A stretch of 21,723 nucleotides of DNA from contig CAZHPZ010000023.1 of the NCBI GenBank assembly GCA_964534905.1, positions 1 through 21,723 on the forward strand, read 5' to 3'. Source of the DNA: RGIG4608 sp964534905 (GTDB taxonomy: Bacteria > Bacillota > Clostridia > Oscillospirales > CAG-272). Under the pieces are notes generated by a model. It saw only the letters and a program-made list of their open reading frames with translations. It was not told the origin of the DNA and made no database searches. Position 1 is the first letter of the stretch. Every line of letters starts with the position of its first letter. The position numbers and the translations under genes are program-made. This document shows, piece after piece, positions 1-9,600 of the stretch.

Positions 1-5
1 ATAAA

Positions 6-11
6 TCCTCC
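6..11 (-). promoter_or_regulatory. Ribosome binding site of a gene beyond the left edge
   Basis: The minus strand reads GGAGGA here, with five more bases before the window ends. This is the right distance for a start codon just outside, so a leftward gene probably begins within a few bases of the left edge. Its identity cannot be seen. Confidence 0.7.
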
Positions 12-42
12 AAAAATTTGTGTTTGATTTTTTACCTTGCAT

Positions 43-71
43 ATTATAACACTTCACCGACACATTGTCAA
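43..71 (-). promoter_or_regulatory. Perfect sigma-A promoter, leftward
   Basis: On the minus strand TTGACA (66-71) is followed after exactly 17 nt by TATAAT (43-48). Both hexamers match the consensus fully. Transcription would start near 36 and give a leader of about 35 nt before the off-window gene whose ribosome binding site is at 6-11. A 6/6 plus 6/6 match suggests strong, probably constitutive, expression. Confidence 0.88.
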
Positions 72-209
72 GGGCTTTTTGAAAACTTTTTTGAGTATTT
101 TAATTTATCTTAAGCAAATCTCTTTTTTTCTCTGTTTTTGATAGCATTTGCTCGTTTTTTCTCATTTGCGATTTTAAATTTTTCTGTAATATTTTTTTGT
201 AAAGCTCAA

Positions 210-215
210 TATAAT
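210..215 (+). promoter_or_regulatory. Probable -10 element of the S1-domain gene
   Basis: TATAAT lies 33 bases before the chosen ATG at 249. No good -35 hexamer sits 16-18 nt upstream (the 17-nt position reads TAATAT), so the promoter is only partly supported. It falls inside the longest open frame, which could begin at 138. This argues that translation starts at 249 and not earlier. Confidence 0.45.
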
Positions 216-248
216 ACCGTAAATCAACAAAAGGGAGAGAAAAAATCA

Positions 249-1211
249 ATGATCGAAAACGCATTTACACCCGAGGGTGATAATATTTATTCCAAGGAAA
301 ACATATCCTACATTTCAAGCATTTCGGGGCTTGAGAGAGCAATGAGCGAGGGCAGAATTCTTGAGGCTGTCGCAGTCTCATGCGATTCGGAGCTTAATCT
401 TCACATAGATCTTCCCTGCGCACAGGCAATAATTCCTAAGTCCGAATGCATATATACCGCAAACGGAGAGGTTGCAAAGGACATAGCTATAATAACTCGC
501 GTCGGAAAGCCCGTTTGCTTCAAGGTAGCATCAATAGACCGAAGCCGTCCCTCACCACGCGTAATACTTTCACGCAAGGCGGCGCAGCTCGAATGTCAGA
601 CCTATTACCTCGCAGGGCTTTTACCGGGAGATATAATCCCCGCAACCGTAACTCATCTCGACACATTCGGTGCCTTTGTGGACATAGGCTGCGGCATTCC
701 GTCGCTATTATCAATCGACTGCATATCCGTATCACGCATAAATCACCCGAGCGCAAGGCTTTCAGCAGGTCAGCGCATATATGTTGCCGTAAAATCAAAC
801 GATACCGAGAGCCGTCGCATATACGTAACGCTAAAGGAGCTACTCGGGACATGGGAAGAAAATGCAGCTGATTTTTCGGCGGGTCACACAGTCAGCGGAA
901 TCGTGCGGAGCATTGAGGATTACGGCGTTTTCGTTGAGCTTACTCCAAACCTTGCGGGGCTTGCGGAAATAAAGGAGGAAAGTCCTCTGTTCGGCAGAAT
1001 ATCGGTCGGAGATCACGTATCCGTATACATAAAAAGCATAATTCCCTCACGCATGAAAATCAAGCTCGTTCTTATCGACGTCAATCCCACGCCATCTCCG
1101 TCGTGCACACTTCTACATTATTATATAGACCCCGTTCGCACACAACGTCTGAAACGCTGGCAATATTCGCCGAGGGAATGCACAAAAAATGTCGAAACGG
1201 TATTTGAATGA
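249..1211 (+). CDS. S1 domain RNA-binding protein (ribosomal protein S1-like)
   Basis: A 320-aa cytoplasmic protein with two S1 (OB-fold) RNA-binding domains at about residues 125-197 (GDIIPATVTHLDTFGAFVDIG) and 210-277 (AGHTVSGIVRSIEDYGVFVE). They follow a diverged S1-like segment at about 30-110 that contains IAIITRVGKPVCFKV. The C-terminal tail (about 288-320) has the HYYID / WQYSPREC pattern that I associate with clostridial S1-like proteins. The frame is open from 138, but ATG 249 is chosen because it has a GGGAGAG site (233-239) and because a -10 element lies just upstream. Full ribosomal S1 has four to six S1 domains, so this is a short form that may assist translation or RNA turnover. 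The gene stands alone and converges on the neighbouring hydrolase at a shared terminator. The family is secure; the exact role is inferred. Confidence 0.85.
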   Translation: MIENAFTPEGDNIYSKENISYISSISGLERAMSEGRILEAVAVSCDSELNLHIDLPCAQAIIPKSECIYTANGEVAKDIAIITRVGKPVCFKVASIDRSRPSPRVILSRKAAQLECQTYYLAGLLPGDIIPATVTHLDTFGAFVDIGCGIPSLLSIDCISVSRINHPSARLSAGQRIYVAVKSNDTESRRIYVTLKELLGTWEENAADFSAGHTVSGIVRSIEDYGVFVELTPNLAGLAEIKEESPLFGRISVGDHVSVYIKSIIPSRMKIKLVLIDVNPTPSPSCTLLHYYIDPVRTQRLKRWQYSPRECTKNVETVFE

Positions 1212-1248
1212 CAAAAATGCGGAGCCGTCTTCATAAAGACGGCTCCGC
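1212..1248. terminator. Hairpin terminator shared by two converging genes
   Basis: A perfect 13-bp GC-rich stem (1219-1231 with 1236-1248) closes a CATA loop. On the minus strand it is followed by ATTTTTG, a classic intrinsic terminator for the leftward operon ending at 1261. On the plus strand the 3' side is AT-rich but has only short T runs, so it probably also stops the S1-domain transcript, less efficiently. Confidence 0.88.
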
Positions 1249-1260
1249 TGAGCTTATTTA

Positions 1261-3948
1261 TTATTTAAGCAATGTAAGCTTATCGACTGTAACTGCGGCG
1301 GGATATCTGATAACGATATTTCTTATTCTGTCGATATCGGATATTTCCACACGGCTCTTCTTTTCCTTGCCGCATGTTCCGTTAACGGTGGCAGAAAGCG
1401 CACATGAGCCGTTTATCTCTATCTCAATTATAAGCTGAGATATTTCCTCCTTGTCCGATCTGTAATCAATGGAAAGCACCGCTCCGCTCTCGCAGGGAAC
1501 GTCAAGCTCCATTGTCTCATTACTTCTCGGTGACAATTTTTCAAACACCGTCTCAAGCTTATCAATATCGGTAAGTGCACGGGCGATCGCATATGCTCCG
1601 TTCTCCGTGAAACGCTCGAACGTATGAGTTTTCATAACGCAGGAAAGTATATTTCTTGCATTTCTTTGAAGCTGTCCGCGAGTGAGCGTTCCGTTCTCCA
1701 AGGCTTCCTTAACGTTTGTCTTGAGTCCGATTGCACTCTCCGCAGGCATATATACGTCGTTTTGAGCGATCATCATATCCTTAAGATTGTGGATATCACT
1801 CTTTTCCTCATCCTTTGACATCTTGGGCCACCAGTCGGAAACTATCATTCCCTCATATCCCCACTCATTGCGGAGAATAACTGTATTGAGATCGTAGCTT
1901 GTTGCCGTCCAGTGCTCGTTGATTGGGTTATACGAGGTCATAATAATTGCGGAGCCGCCTTCCTTGACACACATTTCAAACGGCTTAAGGTATATTTCTC
2001 TAAGCGCTCTCTCGGAGGCGACGGAAACGACGTCACGTCTTGCATATTCCTGAGAATTTGCCGCAAAATGCTTTGCGACCGCTATACTTCCGTGTATACC
2101 CATTCCTCTGACAAGTGAGGATCCTATTTTACCCGCAAGGAAGGGATCCTCGGAAAGATACTCGAAGTTTCTTCCGTTAAGGGGTGAACGATGAATATTG
2201 ATTCCGGGGCCGAGCAAGCCGTCAACTCTATTCGGGTACATTTCGATTCCGGCATATTCGTAAAGTCTTTCGGCACAATCCGTATCCCATGTGCAGGCAA
2301 TAAGCGTACCGTTGGGCATACTCGTCGCCTTGTCTCCGTTGTCCATACGTATTCCGGAGGGGCCATCCTCAAGGCATACAACGGGAATTCCGAAGCCCAA
2401 AAGCTCGTCCGTAACTCCGCCGAAAACGCCGGTGCTTCCGGGACGTGCCTTGGGAGAGGACATTCCCTCGCCTATCGAAAGATATGTAAGATCATCATCC
2501 GTAAGCTGAGCAATAAATTCGCTCATGGTATTCTTTCCGTTTTTAACATCGGCAAGCCTTATTCCTCTGTCACCGGTGTATTCGATTTCCGTCGGAAGCT
2601 CATCCGCAATTCTTTTTTCATAATCAATCGTTCTTGTAGAAACCGGTCTGCATGTCGGTTCAAGGCTTTCGGTGGGGCAAAGAACGTCAAATTCACGCTC
2701 CGGCGCAAGCGCCTCGCTAAGCTTTTGTGTTACGGTAAGAGAATCAACCGTAAACGAAAGCACACACTCGGCATCACGAACGTTTTTACCTGCATATATG
2801 CGGTATTCGCCGGGCTCAAGAACATAGCACGACTTATTTCCCGTAAACCCTCCGTCATCGTATGACGCAAGTGATGATACATCAAATTCAATATCAACCG
2901 TCTGCGATTCGCCTGCCGACAGAAGTGCTGTCTTGGTAAATGCACAGAGAGATCTGCTGCTCTTACCGAGCTTGCCCTGCGGCGCCTGAGCATAAATTTG
3001 AATTACCTCTCGTCCGCTTAAACTACCCGTATTTTTAACAGAGAACGAAAGGCAAACCTTATCCTCTACTCTCTCTGCTCTATGTGTATTTATATCAAAA
3101 TCGGTATACGAAAGTCCAAAACCGAACGGATAGATCACCTTATCCTTTGCAAAGGTCTCAAAATATCTGTATCCGACGTAAATATCCTCGCGATAAAGAT
3201 TAAATTCTCCGCTTCCGAAATCAGCCGTGCTCGGATAATCGGAGATATCCGTTGCTATTGTATCGGCAAGCCTGCCGCTCGGCGTTACATCTCCCGAGAG
3301 AATATCGGCAACGGCGTTTCCGCCCTCCTGTCCTCCCTGCCAGATATACATAACAGCCTTAATGTCGTATTTTTCGACCCATTTCATATCTATGATATTT
3401 CCGACATTAAGAAGCACCACGGTCTTTTCAAAATACTTCGAAACAACTCCGAGCAGCGCCTCCTCCTCATCGGTAAGGTACCAGCTTCCCTTTTCGGCAG
3501 CATTATCTCTGTCCTCACCCGCAGTTCTGCCTATAACGATAACCGCAGTATCCGATTTTTCTCTTGCCGCTCTTACAACGGATTCGTCCGGTACATATTC
3601 CTTTTGAAACCACGGCTCGGTAGCCCAACCGTGTCCCTCGTCAAAGGGATTTTCCTCTATCCAAGCCTTATATATTTCCAAAAGCTCGGTATTGACGTTT
3701 ATTTTGGGATTTGCAAGTGCACCCTCGATAATATTGACGGTATACGCCGTGTGGACAAGTCCTCCGGATCCCGTTCCCGACTTCAGATAATTTATCTGAG
3801 TTCTGCCGAAAAAGGATACGGGCGAGCCGTTCTTGAGAGGCAGCACACCGCCCTCGTTTTTAAGCAGAACGCAACCGTCCGCAGCCGTTTTTCTTGCCTG
3901 AACCGCAAGCGGAGCAAACGGTTCTTCCTTTAAATTCTTTATATTCAT
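1261..3948 (-). CDS. Glycoside hydrolase family 3 (beta-glucosidase-like), inverted domain order
   Basis: An 895-aa enzyme expected to release terminal beta-linked sugars from oligosaccharides. No signal peptide is seen, so it is probably cytoplasmic and works on imported glycans. The usual GH3 order is reversed. The (alpha/beta)6 C-terminal-type domain comes first (about 15-285, AADGCVLLKNEGGVLPL near the start, YPFGFGLSYT near 273-282), then a fibronectin III-like domain (about 295-400). The TIM-barrel domain follows (about 470-780) with EDGPSGIRM (527-535), RNFEYLSEDP (593-602), KH (626-627) and SDW (704-706); Asp705 is the expected nucleophile. About 90 residues of beta-rich sequence follow (805-895) that I do not recognise. 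The inverted order is known in rumen and gut Clostridia. The start has GAGGAAAAT at good spacing. It is the last gene of the leftward operon. The substrate cannot be told from sequence. Confidence 0.93.
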   Translation of the reverse strand: MNIKNLKEEPFAPLAVQARKTAADGCVLLKNEGGVLPLKNGSPVSFFGRTQINYLKSGTGSGGLVHTAYTVNIIEGALANPKINVNTELLEIYKAWIEENPFDEGHGWATEPWFQKEYVPDESVVRAAREKSDTAVIVIGRTAGEDRDNAAEKGSWYLTDEEEALLGVVSKYFEKTVVLLNVGNIIDMKWVEKYDIKAVMYIWQGGQEGGNAVADILSGDVTPSGRLADTIATDISDYPSTADFGSGEFNLYREDIYVGYRYFETFAKDKVIYPFGFGLSYTDFDINTHRAERVEDKVCLSFSVKNTGSLSGREVIQIYAQAPQGKLGKSSRSLCAFTKTALLSAGESQTVDIEFDVSSLASYDDGGFTGNKSCYVLEPGEYRIYAGKNVRDAECVLSFTVDSLTVTQKLSEALAPEREFDVLCPTESLEPTCRPVSTRTIDYEKRIADELPTEIEYTGDRGIRLADVKNGKNTMSEFIAQLTDDDLTYLSIGEGMSSPKARPGSTGVFGGVTDELLGFGIPVVCLEDGPSGIRMDNGDKATSMPNGTLIACTWDTDCAERLYEYAGIEMYPNRVDGLLGPGINIHRSPLNGRNFEYLSEDPFLAGKIGSSLVRGMGIHGSIAVAKHFAANSQEYARRDVVSVASERALREIYLKPFEMCVKEGGSAIIMTSYNPINEHWTATSYDLNTVILRNEWGYEGMIVSDWWPKMSKDEEKSDIHNLKDMMIAQNDVYMPAESAIGLKTNVKEALENGTLTRGQLQRNARNILSCVMKTHTFERFTENGAYAIARALTDIDKLETVFEKLSPRSNETMELDVPCESGAVLSIDYRSDKEEISQLIIEIEINGSCALSATVNGTCGKEKKSRVEISDIDRIRNIVIRYPAAVTVDKLTLLK

Positions 3949-3993
3949 ATGATTTTCCTCGGTTAAATTTTTATTCGACTGTCATAGCGCAGG

Positions 3994-4758
3994 CTATGCG
4001 AAATCCGATACTCCGTCCTCACTGTATACTCTTGTGCGGACAATGCTGTATTCCTCGTTCATCGGATCGCCCGAGAGGATATTCAGTCTTTCCTTAAGTA
4101 TCGCCAGTATATAGTCGGGATTAATATGCGGATGGGTTTGATTTATAGAAGCGGAGAGAACTGCGTTTATTCTTATAGCACCGTCGGCATAAGCAACAGA
4201 TACACTTTTTATATAGGGAGCGATATCGTATTCCTTATATGTGATATTTTTATACTTATCCTTGGTCTTTTTCATAACCGTCACGCTGTCGGCGGTGAGA
4301 ATATTATTGATATTCTCCGCCATTTTCTCATCGGCGCCCTCTGTTCTTATCTCGTATTCGTATTCCGACCAGAAAATATCGCCGAAGCTCGTTTCGGCAT
4401 AGTACGCGTCGATAAATCTAAGCTCGTCCGTAACCTCCGCATTTATATGCTCCATCAGCTCAAGCGGAGGTATCGCACGCTCCACTCTCACGTCAAGATA
4501 TTCACATTCACTCTGTGCACCGACAGAAAGCGGAAGTGCGAATATAAGCTTCGGGTGAGGGTTGAAGCCCTTACTGTACCACAGCGGAGCCTTTGCACGT
4601 ATAAGCACTCTGCCCATTACCTTTTGCAGATCAAGATGTGATATATATTGAAGATTTCCGACCTTGCGAAACTTAAATCTTATGTATTTAGGCTCATCAA
4701 GAAGCGGGTAATCGTTTTTAGAATAAGGCTTTAATCCTGTTCCTTTTTCGGACACCAC
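3994..4758 (-). CDS. Radical SAM-associated protein (TIGR03936/DUF2344-like)
   Basis: A 254-aa protein of unknown biochemical role, nearly always encoded beside or fused to the radical SAM family found upstream here. Recognisable segments are YIRFKFRKVGNLQYISHLDL (25-44) and YSKGFNPHPKLIFALPLSVG (61-80), typical of the family as I remember it. No transmembrane segment or cysteine cluster is seen. The start is GTG at 4758: GGAGGTG lies 7 nt upstream (4766-4772) and no ATG fits. The first 28 nt overlap the end of the radical SAM gene in another frame, a sign of translational coupling and of a working pair. Family assignment is confident; function is unknown. Confidence 0.85.
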   Translation of the reverse strand: MVSEKGTGLKPYSKNDYPLLDEPKYIRFKFRKVGNLQYISHLDLQKVMGRVLIRAKAPLWYSKGFNPHPKLIFALPLSVGAQSECEYLDVRVERAIPPLELMEHINAEVTDELRFIDAYYAETSFGDIFWSEYEYEIRTEGADEKMAENINNILTADSVTVMKKTKDKYKNITYKEYDIAPYIKSVSVAYADGAIRINAVLSASINQTHPHINPDYILAILKERLNILSGDPMNEEYSIVRTRVYSEDGVSDFA

Positions 4759-6593
4759 GTACGTTCACCTCCAAGCTTATTTACGCCGCAGCCGTTACAT
4801 TTTTCACGGCACGACGGTGTTGTTTTACCTGCATAGGCATTTCTTTTCTCGCGCTTTAAAAATTCCTTTGTAACTCCGCAGTCGATTATATCCCAAGGAA
4901 GCACCTCGTCCTCTCCCCAAGCTCTGCTTGAGAAGAAATTATAATCTATACCGCAGTCATCAAAGCAGGATATCCATTTATCGTAATCAAAATGCTCATC
5001 CCAAGCGTCAAAGCAAAATCCTCTCTCACATGCGAGAGCAAGTGCGGGAGCAAGACGTCGGTCTCCTCGCGCAAGAACCGCTTCTATATGAGAAACACGG
5101 GCATCGTGATGTACATACCTGATCTTTCTGTCAGTTATACGGCTCTGAAGATATTTCTGCTTTTTAACAAACTCCTCCATGCTGTCCTGAGCCTCCCACT
5201 GGAACGGGGTAAACGGCTTTGGAATAAAGCAGGAAACGCTTACTGTAACAGAGGGTGCCTTGCCCTTCGGATGATTGGGATTGGCGTAATACGCCTCAAC
5301 GACAGCCTTTGCAAGATCCGCAATACCGTCAAGATCCTCATAAGTTTCCGTCGGCAAGCCCATCATAAAGTAAAGCTTCACACTCATCTTGCCTGCGTCA
5401 AACGCCACATTCACGGCACGGAGAAGATCCGCCTCCTCAACATTTTTGTTTATAACGTCGCGGAGCCTCTGCGTTCCCGCCTCCGGGGCAAAGGTCAGCG
5501 AGCCAGATCTGACGGTTGCTATCTTGTCCATAAGCTCCTTTGTAAAGCTGTCTACTCGAAGCGACGGAAGCGAAAGATTTATCATATTGTCGTCCGTCCA
5601 CTCAAGAAGCTGATCGGTCAGTTCGTCAAGTCTCGAATAATCACTGATCGAAAGTGAAGAAAGAGATATCTCGTCATATCCCGTAGATTCGAAAAGGCAC
5701 TTGGCCTGGTCATTAAGTACGCCCGGCGTCTTTTCTCTTACAGGTCTGTACACCATTCCTGCCTGACAGAATCTGCATCCTCTGATGCAGCCTCTGTACA
5801 CCTCAAGCATAATTCTGTCGTGCACGGTGTCTATATACGGCATAACAACCTTATCAGGAAAATAAGACTTGTCCATATCAGTCATTATTCTCTTTGTTAT
5901 ACGAGTGGGAATATCGTCGTATATCGGCTTATATTCCTTTATAGTACCGTCCTCATTATAGGAAACGTCATAGAACGACGGAACATACAAGCCGCCTATC
6001 GTTCTTGCTGCCTCATGTAAAAACTCGCGTTTGGAATAATTACCGCTCTCTTTCATCTTTATGTAGAGCTTTGTAAACTCCACAAGCATATCCTCGCCCT
6101 CTCCGATAGAAAAGCAATCGAAGAAATCGGCGACCGGCTCCGCATTATATGCACAGGGACCTCCGCCTATAACAATAGGAAATTCGTCTCCTCTGTCCTT
6201 TGCGTAAAGCGGCATACCCGAAAGCTCAAGCATCTTAAGCACCGTGGTATAGCACATCTCGTATTGAAGAGTAAAGCCGACGATATCAAAATCCGTAAGA
6301 GGATCTCCACTCTCGTGTGTTGAGAGAGGTATTTGATGCGCTCTCATCTGCTCCTGCATATCAGAGCACGGAGCGTATGCTCTCTCACACCAAATATCGT
6401 CCTCTCTGTTGAGAACACCGTAAAGTATCCTTATGCCGAGATTGGACATTCCGATTTCATATGTATCCGGAAAGCAAAAAGCCCATCTCGCCTTAATATT
6501 CTTTTTATCCTTGATAACCTGTCCGTACTCCCCGGCGCTGTATCTGCCGGGCTTTTCTACGGATTTTAAAATGGTACTGTTTAATTTATTCAT
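4731..6593 (-). CDS. Radical SAM protein with B12-binding-like N-terminus (TIGR03960-like)
   Basis: A 620-aa protein. The N-terminal part (about 35-200) has the FPDTYEIGMSNLGIRILYGV and VIGGGPCAYNAEPVADFFD patterns of radical SAM proteins with a B12-binding-like domain. The radical SAM core has the [4Fe-4S] ligands C269, C273 and C276 in a CX3CX2C motif (YRGCIRGCRFCQAG). This replaces the commoner spacing inside the loop and is usual for this family. The C-terminus carries C595, C599, C602 and C614, which could bind a second cluster or zinc. The substrate is unknown. It overlaps its downstream partner by 28 nt and follows the P-type ATPase-like gene by 10 nt, with GGTGA as a weak ribosome binding site. 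In many Clostridia I recall this pair next to rng and rplU; that context is absent here. Confidence 0.88.
   Translation of the reverse strand: MNKLNSTILKSVEKPGRYSAGEYGQVIKDKKNIKARWAFCFPDTYEIGMSNLGIRILYGVLNREDDIWCERAYAPCSDMQEQMRAHQIPLSTHESGDPLTDFDIVGFTLQYEMCYTTVLKMLELSGMPLYAKDRGDEFPIVIGGGPCAYNAEPVADFFDCFSIGEGEDMLVEFTKLYIKMKESGNYSKREFLHEAARTIGGLYVPSFYDVSYNEDGTIKEYKPIYDDIPTRITKRIMTDMDKSYFPDKVVMPYIDTVHDRIMLEVYRGCIRGCRFCQAGMVYRPVREKTPGVLNDQAKCLFESTGYDEISLSSLSISDYSRLDELTDQLLEWTDDNMINLSLPSLRVDSFTKELMDKIATVRSGSLTFAPEAGTQRLRDVINKNVEEADLLRAVNVAFDAGKMSVKLYFMMGLPTETYEDLDGIADLAKAVVEAYYANPNHPKGKAPSVTVSVSCFIPKPFTPFQWEAQDSMEEFVKKQKYLQSRITDRKIRYVHHDARVSHIEAVLARGDRRLAPALALACERGFCFDAWDEHFDYDKWISCFDDCGIDYNFFSSRAWGEDEVLPWDIIDCGVTKEFLKREKRNAYAGKTTPSCREKCNGCGVNKLGGERTWCPKKEQD
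4766..4772 (-). promoter_or_regulatory. Strong ribosome binding site that fixes a GTG start
   Basis: GGAGGTG on the minus strand lies inside the end of the upstream radical SAM gene, 7 nt before GTG (4756-4758). It decides the start of the partner gene and implies coupled translation. Confidence 0.8.
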
Positions 6594-6603
6594 TGTTTCA
6601 CCG

Positions 6604-9600
6604 TTAATGTTTTATATAAAAATGTGACAGGAGCATCGTAACCGACGCACACAGGGCACATGCAAGCGAAAGCACAAGTATGCTGAATGCATTCACGCCC
6701 GAGAAAATTATAAGCGCAAATGAAAGTATCGCAACGGTAATAACCGACGCACTTCTTATCCATGTCATAATCGATTCGAGCGAATCGAGCTTGACGCACA
6801 TCATAAGAGCCTCGCACAGTGCTCTGACATTCTTGGCGGAAACGATTCCGCTGTCTATCGACTTCTCGTGAGGCTTGATCTCCTTAAGAGTCGGACGCAC
6901 CACGCTGATATCAAATCCCTTGAGCGCGCCGTAATCCTTTGCCCACTTTTCGTTGACATTCGGGTCACACGAGCGTATTCCGATTCCGATTCCGCAAGCC
7001 GAAAGCTTCTTGGCAAGTCTTTCGAATTCCGACGAGAAATGATAGGTAACATATAGCTTTGCACCGAGCTTTCCGCCTATGGAGATAAACATAATGCTTT
7101 CCTCTCCCGATTGCTCGGACTTTATATCGGCGGCAGTATAGCTCGGATGTATTCCGCGACTTTTCATAAACGAGCCCGTTCCTATAAGAACCGTCGTTTT
7201 TCCGTCGACTACGGCGGCTATACCCTCCTTGGATATTTCCTTTATCTCAACGTTTTTGGAGTGGATCATTTCCGTGGTCGCAAATTCAAAAACGCCCTTA
7301 AGAGGTCCTCCGACCTTTGAAAATACCGCCTGTGTGTGATAAAGCACACGGTATATTTCATTGTTGTCATAGAGCTTCAAGCCCTTTGTTCTGACGCTTC
7401 TCTTATTAAATACATTGTAATCGTCAAAATATATTATATTGCATTTGCCGTATTCCGCGGTGCTTCTCTTTCCGACAAGTCCCGTCTTATATTTTTTCAG
7501 ACATTTGTATGCCGTATGGAATGCAAATTCTCCGTCGCATACGGAAGCGCAGACAAGAGAGAAGCAAAGCGTTATTATAAATCCGAGTATAATATCGGCA
7601 AGCTCCTTGCCCATAAGCAAGAGCAAGAGCATAACACAGAGTGCTGATGAAAGACAAAGCACGAGCGTGATGATTCTCGTCATAGAATACGGAGATGATG
7701 CGGACGCTCTCGCGAAAAACTTTTCCACCGTCGGAACACGCGATATGCAGTAGCTGTCCTTATCTATCACATCACCCCTGTCCTCATTATCGCTCATACG
7801 AACCTTTCCGTATGGCTCAAGAACAAGCTTCTTCTCACTTCCCGACACAATGTCAAAGACAGATGACTGCTGGGATATATCGAACATATCATATACCAAG
7901 CCGAGCAATATCAAAAGCGCAGATACCGAATGGAGTGTAACGCCCATATCCGAATATTTCAGCACCACAAGAAGCACATCGTGCACTATGCAAAGCACAA
8001 GTGAGGCAACAGCCGCAAGATACGATACCGATGACGACAGAGGACGCTTTACGAATTTTATCAGCTTATCAAACGAAATGATAAAGCAGAATATCAAAAG
8101 CTGAAGTCCTCCGAAAACAAACATACTCGGATTTTCGCCGAAGCTTATCGCTCCCGAAAGTCCCGTCCATCCGCATATCTCATGGCAGAGAAGGAAAAAG
8201 GCAAGGACTGCCGTTCCGATAAGCTGCAATATTGTGCGAAGCTTATCCTTTTTATATTTTTTCTTTATTTCACCGATCTGCGACGTGCTTGAATATTCGC
8301 TTCCGCAGCATCCGTAAACGCTTTTATCGACTGTACCCTTATTACCGTCCTCCTTGGCGTCGTGCACCGCCTGGCGTATCTTTTCGAATCCGACGGTCTT
8401 GTTAAGCTCTCCCTCACCGCCGAGCGCAACCATAAGCGCAATATCGACGGCATCAAGATCCTCGGTCTGCGCGGGCTTGAAATAGTCCGTTTTTCCGCTT
8501 GCCGCCTTGGATATCTCAGCGCTGTATGCAAGCTCATCGGGAGTGGGCGGAATTATGCCCTCCTCTGCGGTAGCATAATCCTTTTTTTCCATAAGCTTTT
8601 CCCAATCCTCAAAGATCGTATACTGCTTATTCGGTGCGTGACTGTCGGTTATTTCCGCCTCAAAAACGACATCGTCAAGCTCTCCTGTGAAGTCCTCGAC
8701 AAATTTATTGAATACGGTTCCCTGCTGTCCCTCAAGCACCTCATCGTAATTTATGGATTCCTCGGAAATAGGCTCCTCGCTCTCCGACTCTTTCTCCTGC
8801 CCGGTTTCAAGCTCGGAGTGAGCTTCGGATTCAAGCGTCGGTTCAATCTCTATCTCGTGCTCCGCTTCGGGTTCGATTTCGGGTTTGATTTCGGACTCGA
8901 CCGCAATTTCGGATTCAAGCTCAGCGGCCTTTTCCGCCTCTTCTTCGGATTCGGAATCAAGAATCTGCTCCGTCTCCGCATCGGATTCCGATTCAAAAAT
9001 CCGTTCGCTCTCATCTTCTACATCGCTATCGATGTCTTCCGCAATCGTATTATCTTCCGCTTGCTCTGTTGCGTTTTCAAGCTCTTCTGCCGCAGATTCT
9101 TCCGATTGCTCAGCTTCTTCGGCAACAGTTTCATCGGATATCTCTTCGAAGATAAGTGCTTCCTCGGCATTATTCTCCGACATCTCCTCAACTATCGCAT
9201 CAAGCTCGGCATCCGAATCGGCAATAACGTCCTCAACTGCCTCACTCACCTCGTCGTCAGTCACTGTCTCGGTCTCGTAATTTTCGTCGCAAGCGTCGCT
9301 CTCAACGCTTTTATTGTCATCGGTCTCCGATACGTCAGCGTGCTCACTCTCGGATATACCGTAGCTTTCCATATCATCATCGGAAACAAAATCGACCGTG
9401 TCAAAGGAATAATCATTCTCGGAATCTCTGTCCTGTGCGACGTTCACCGAGGAGAGCTGCCTCTTCAGCATATCCTTTATTTCATCATCGCTGTGTGCGA
9501 TGTCATCGGTAGTCTGAGCGTTTGCGGCTTCCTTGCCCGTCTGCGGGCTTCCGTCAGCCTGACGGCGAAGCATCTCAAGCATTTCTTTTACGTCGTCGTT

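Noticed and set aside
138..248. N-terminal extension of the S1-domain protein (hydrophobic, signal-like)
   Set aside because: It looks like a signal peptide, but it lacks a ribosome binding site and overlaps the -10 element. A cytoplasmic RNA-binding protein should not have one. ATG 249 has a proper site.
1212..1438. Plus-strand frame starting at the shared terminator (76 codons)
   Set aside because: It begins inside the hairpin and runs antisense to the glycosidase.
3082..3933. Plus-strand frame of 283 codons
   Set aside because: Entirely antisense to the family 3 glycosidase, with no ribosome binding site and no recognisable motif.
8885..9280. Serine-rich plus-strand frame
   Set aside because: Complement of the acidic low-complexity stretch in another frame; no start signals.
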